This document shows positions 5,512 through 6,905 of a DNA stretch of 6,905 nucleotides, piece by piece. A model generated the notes under the pieces. The model saw nothing but the letters and a program-made list of their open reading frames with translations, was not told the DNA's origin and did no database searches. This DNA comes from Candidatus Gastranaerophilales bacterium (lineage in GTDB: Bacteria > Cyanobacteriota > Vampirovibrionia > Gastranaerophilales > JAQUYY01): assembly GCA_028691575.1 (NCBI GenBank), contig JAQUYY010000095.1, positions 1 through 6,905 on the forward strand, written 5' to 3'. The number at the start of each line of letters is the position of its first letter. The stretch's first letter is position 1. A program made the position numbers and the translations under genes.

Positions 5512-6905
5512 GTGCCTAGCGAATTTGATGAATTAATACAAAAAGGTGATAAGTGCAAAAGGCTTAAAGATTATAAAGAGGCAATAGAGGCTTTTTATAA
5601 GGCATTGGCCATAGATAATGAAGAGATTTCTATTTATGAAAAAATAGCACACACCTATTTTTGTATGAGAAATTTTGAAAAATCCGAAGAATATTATTTA
5701 AAAGCACTTGAAATAGATGAATATAATATTAATTGTCTAATAGGTATTTCTAAATTATACGAAGTTAACGGCAATTATGAAAAGGCTATTAAGTATTTAG
5801 AATATGCTGTTGATAATACGGTTGAAAATAATTATGAAAATTTATCAACTTTGGCTATTTTATATACTGAAAATGGTCAATATGATGAATCAATCAGCTT
5901 AATTCAGGAAAAAATATTAACAAATTTCCCAAGAACACATGAATCTCATTATTTATTAGGCTTAAATCATGAAAAAATGGAACTTCGGGAAGAAGCAAAA
6001 AATCATTACAGACGCTGTATAAAAATTTATCCTAAAAATGATAAAGCACTTTTTGCTCTTGGTAAAATTTTTTATGAAGAAAACAATAAAAAAGAGGCTT
6101 TTCAGGCTTTTCAAAGAGTTGTTGCCGCAAATTTCAACAATATAAAAGGACATTTTTATTTAGGTTTGCTCTATAACATCATGGAAAGGTTTGAAGAGGC
6201 TATTTCTGAGTTTAAATTTGTAACTACTTTTGAGCCTAAAAATGTTGAGGCATATAAGAATTTAGCCACTGCATACGGTTCTTTGGGCTGGGTGAATGAA
6301 GCAATGAACGAATTTAGAATAGCTCTTGCAATCAGCCCCGATGATCCTGAAATTAGCTATGCTTTAGGCTATATTTATTATAAAAATCAAAAATATCCTC
6401 AGGCACTTATTGAATTAAATAACACATTGAAGCTTGAATCCAACCATGCACAAGCATTTGCGGTTATCGGTTCTGTTTACTATGAAATGGGGCAGTATAA
6501 AGAAGCTTTGGATAATTTAAATCAATCTTTGAAACTGGATGCAAACAGCGGTTTTACTTTCTTTAGTTTGGCTAAAACCTTGCAGCAGTTATCTGATTTT
6601 GAAAATGCAATTGTCAATTACAAAACGGCGATAGAAAAAGATCCGAATTTATTGGAATCTTATTATGAGCTTGGTAATATTTGTTTTGAAAAGAACAAAT
6701 TGATAGAGGCTATCAAATATTTAAAAGAAGCTGCCGATAGAAATCCGAATTTAACAGAAGCATATTTTAAGTTGGCAAAGTGCTATGTAGAAAATAAAGA
6801 AGAAAGTAAAGCCATTGAATATATTAAACGAGTTATAATCAATGATCCTAACAATGCCGATGCGTATTATGAAGTTGCAAAACTTTATAAAAAAACAGAA
6901 GATTA
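5512..6905 (+). CDS. Tetratricopeptide-repeat protein, 3' end outside the window
   Basis: The frame is open from GTG 5512 to the window edge: 464 codons with no stop. The start is firm because an in-frame TAA lies at 5488-5490, GTG is the only start codon after it, and GAGGAA (5501-5506) sits at the right distance. From residue 4 onward the visible protein is an unbroken series of 34- to 36-residue TPR units, 13 complete and a fourteenth begun. Clear examples are EAYKNLATAYGSLGWVNEAM, AFAVIGSVYYEMGQYKEALD and ESYYELGNICFEKNKLIEAI, most ending in the D/P-N-type turn (IYPKN, ISPDDP, KDPNL, NDPNN). There is no signal peptide or membrane segment at the N-terminus, so it is probably cytoplasmic. 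Such solenoids bind proteins or peptides; partner and pathway cannot be told. A catalytic domain beyond the window, such as a glycosyltransferase, is possible. Confidence 0.9.
   Translation, partial: MPSEFDELIQKGDKCKRLKDYKEAIEAFYKALAIDNEEISIYEKIAHTYFCMRNFEKSEEYYLKALEIDEYNINCLIGISKLYEVNGNYEKAIKYLEYAVDNTVENNYENLSTLAILYTENGQYDESISLIQEKILTNFPRTHESHYLLGLNHEKMELREEAKNHYRRCIKIYPKNDKALFALGKIFYEENNKKEAFQAFQRVVAANFNNIKGHFYLGLLYNIMERFEEAISEFKFVTTFEPKNVEAYKNLATAYGSLGWVNEAMNEFRIALAISPDDPEISYALGYIYYKNQKYPQALIELNNTLKLESNHAQAFAVIGSVYYEMGQYKEALDNLNQSLKLDANSGFTFFSLAKTLQQLSDFENAIVNYKTAIEKDPNLLESYYELGNICFEKNKLIEAIKYLKEAADRNPNLTEAYFKLAKCYVENKEESKAIEYIKRVIINDPNNADAYYEVAKLYKKTED

Noticed and set aside
5962..6153. 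Minus-strand open frame of 63 codons.
   Set aside because: It lies antisense to the TPR gene and is a phenylalanine-rich product of the complementary lysine and glutamate codons.

Overview
This is an AT-rich window with short intergenic gaps and AGGA- or AAGG-type ribosome binding sites, typical of a low-GC bacterium. Gene content is mostly housekeeping: a CheR chemotaxis methyltransferase end, an elongator tRNA-Met without an encoded CCA, tilS, hpt, a short-form thiC, and a long TPR protein. Codon use, the cyanobacteria-like tRNA body and the TPR gene would suit a gut Gastranaerophilales/Melainabacteria-type genome. That placement is inference; other low-GC anaerobic lineages are possible.

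Layout. Bases 1-171 are the 3' end of a cheR-like gene. It converges on a small XRE-family repressor gene (492 to 262, minus strand). That repressor is divergent from a 64-residue gene of unknown function (579-773). A near-consensus promoter for the 64-residue gene sits between the two and is overlaid by TTTGCA/TGCAAA dyads, which look like operators for the repressor. A hairpin overlapping the stop codon of the small gene probably ends that transcript.

A second promoter (840-868) precedes a tRNA with anticodon CAT (897-970). Only 21 bases later comes tilS, the tRNA(Ile2)-lysidine synthase, followed 11 bases later by hpt (purine salvage). After a 98-base leader with repeated TAACCTTTA words comes thiC (thiamine pyrimidine synthesis). 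No TPP riboswitch is visible before it. About 80 bases further is a diverged acyl-CoA dehydrogenase homologue that has lost the catalytic glutamate and much of the FAD-contact signature. The block closes with a strong rho-independent terminator (5399-5429).

A new promoter (5451-5480) then drives a GTG-initiated gene for a protein made of at least 13 consecutive TPR units. It runs off the right end.

The most interesting items are the predicted non-catalytic acyl-CoA dehydrogenase homologue, the compact repressor/small-protein module with its operator array, the CAU-anticodon tRNA placed directly before the enzyme that acts on a CAU-anticodon tRNA, and the unusual thiC leader. I see no CRISPR array, transposase or insertion sequence.
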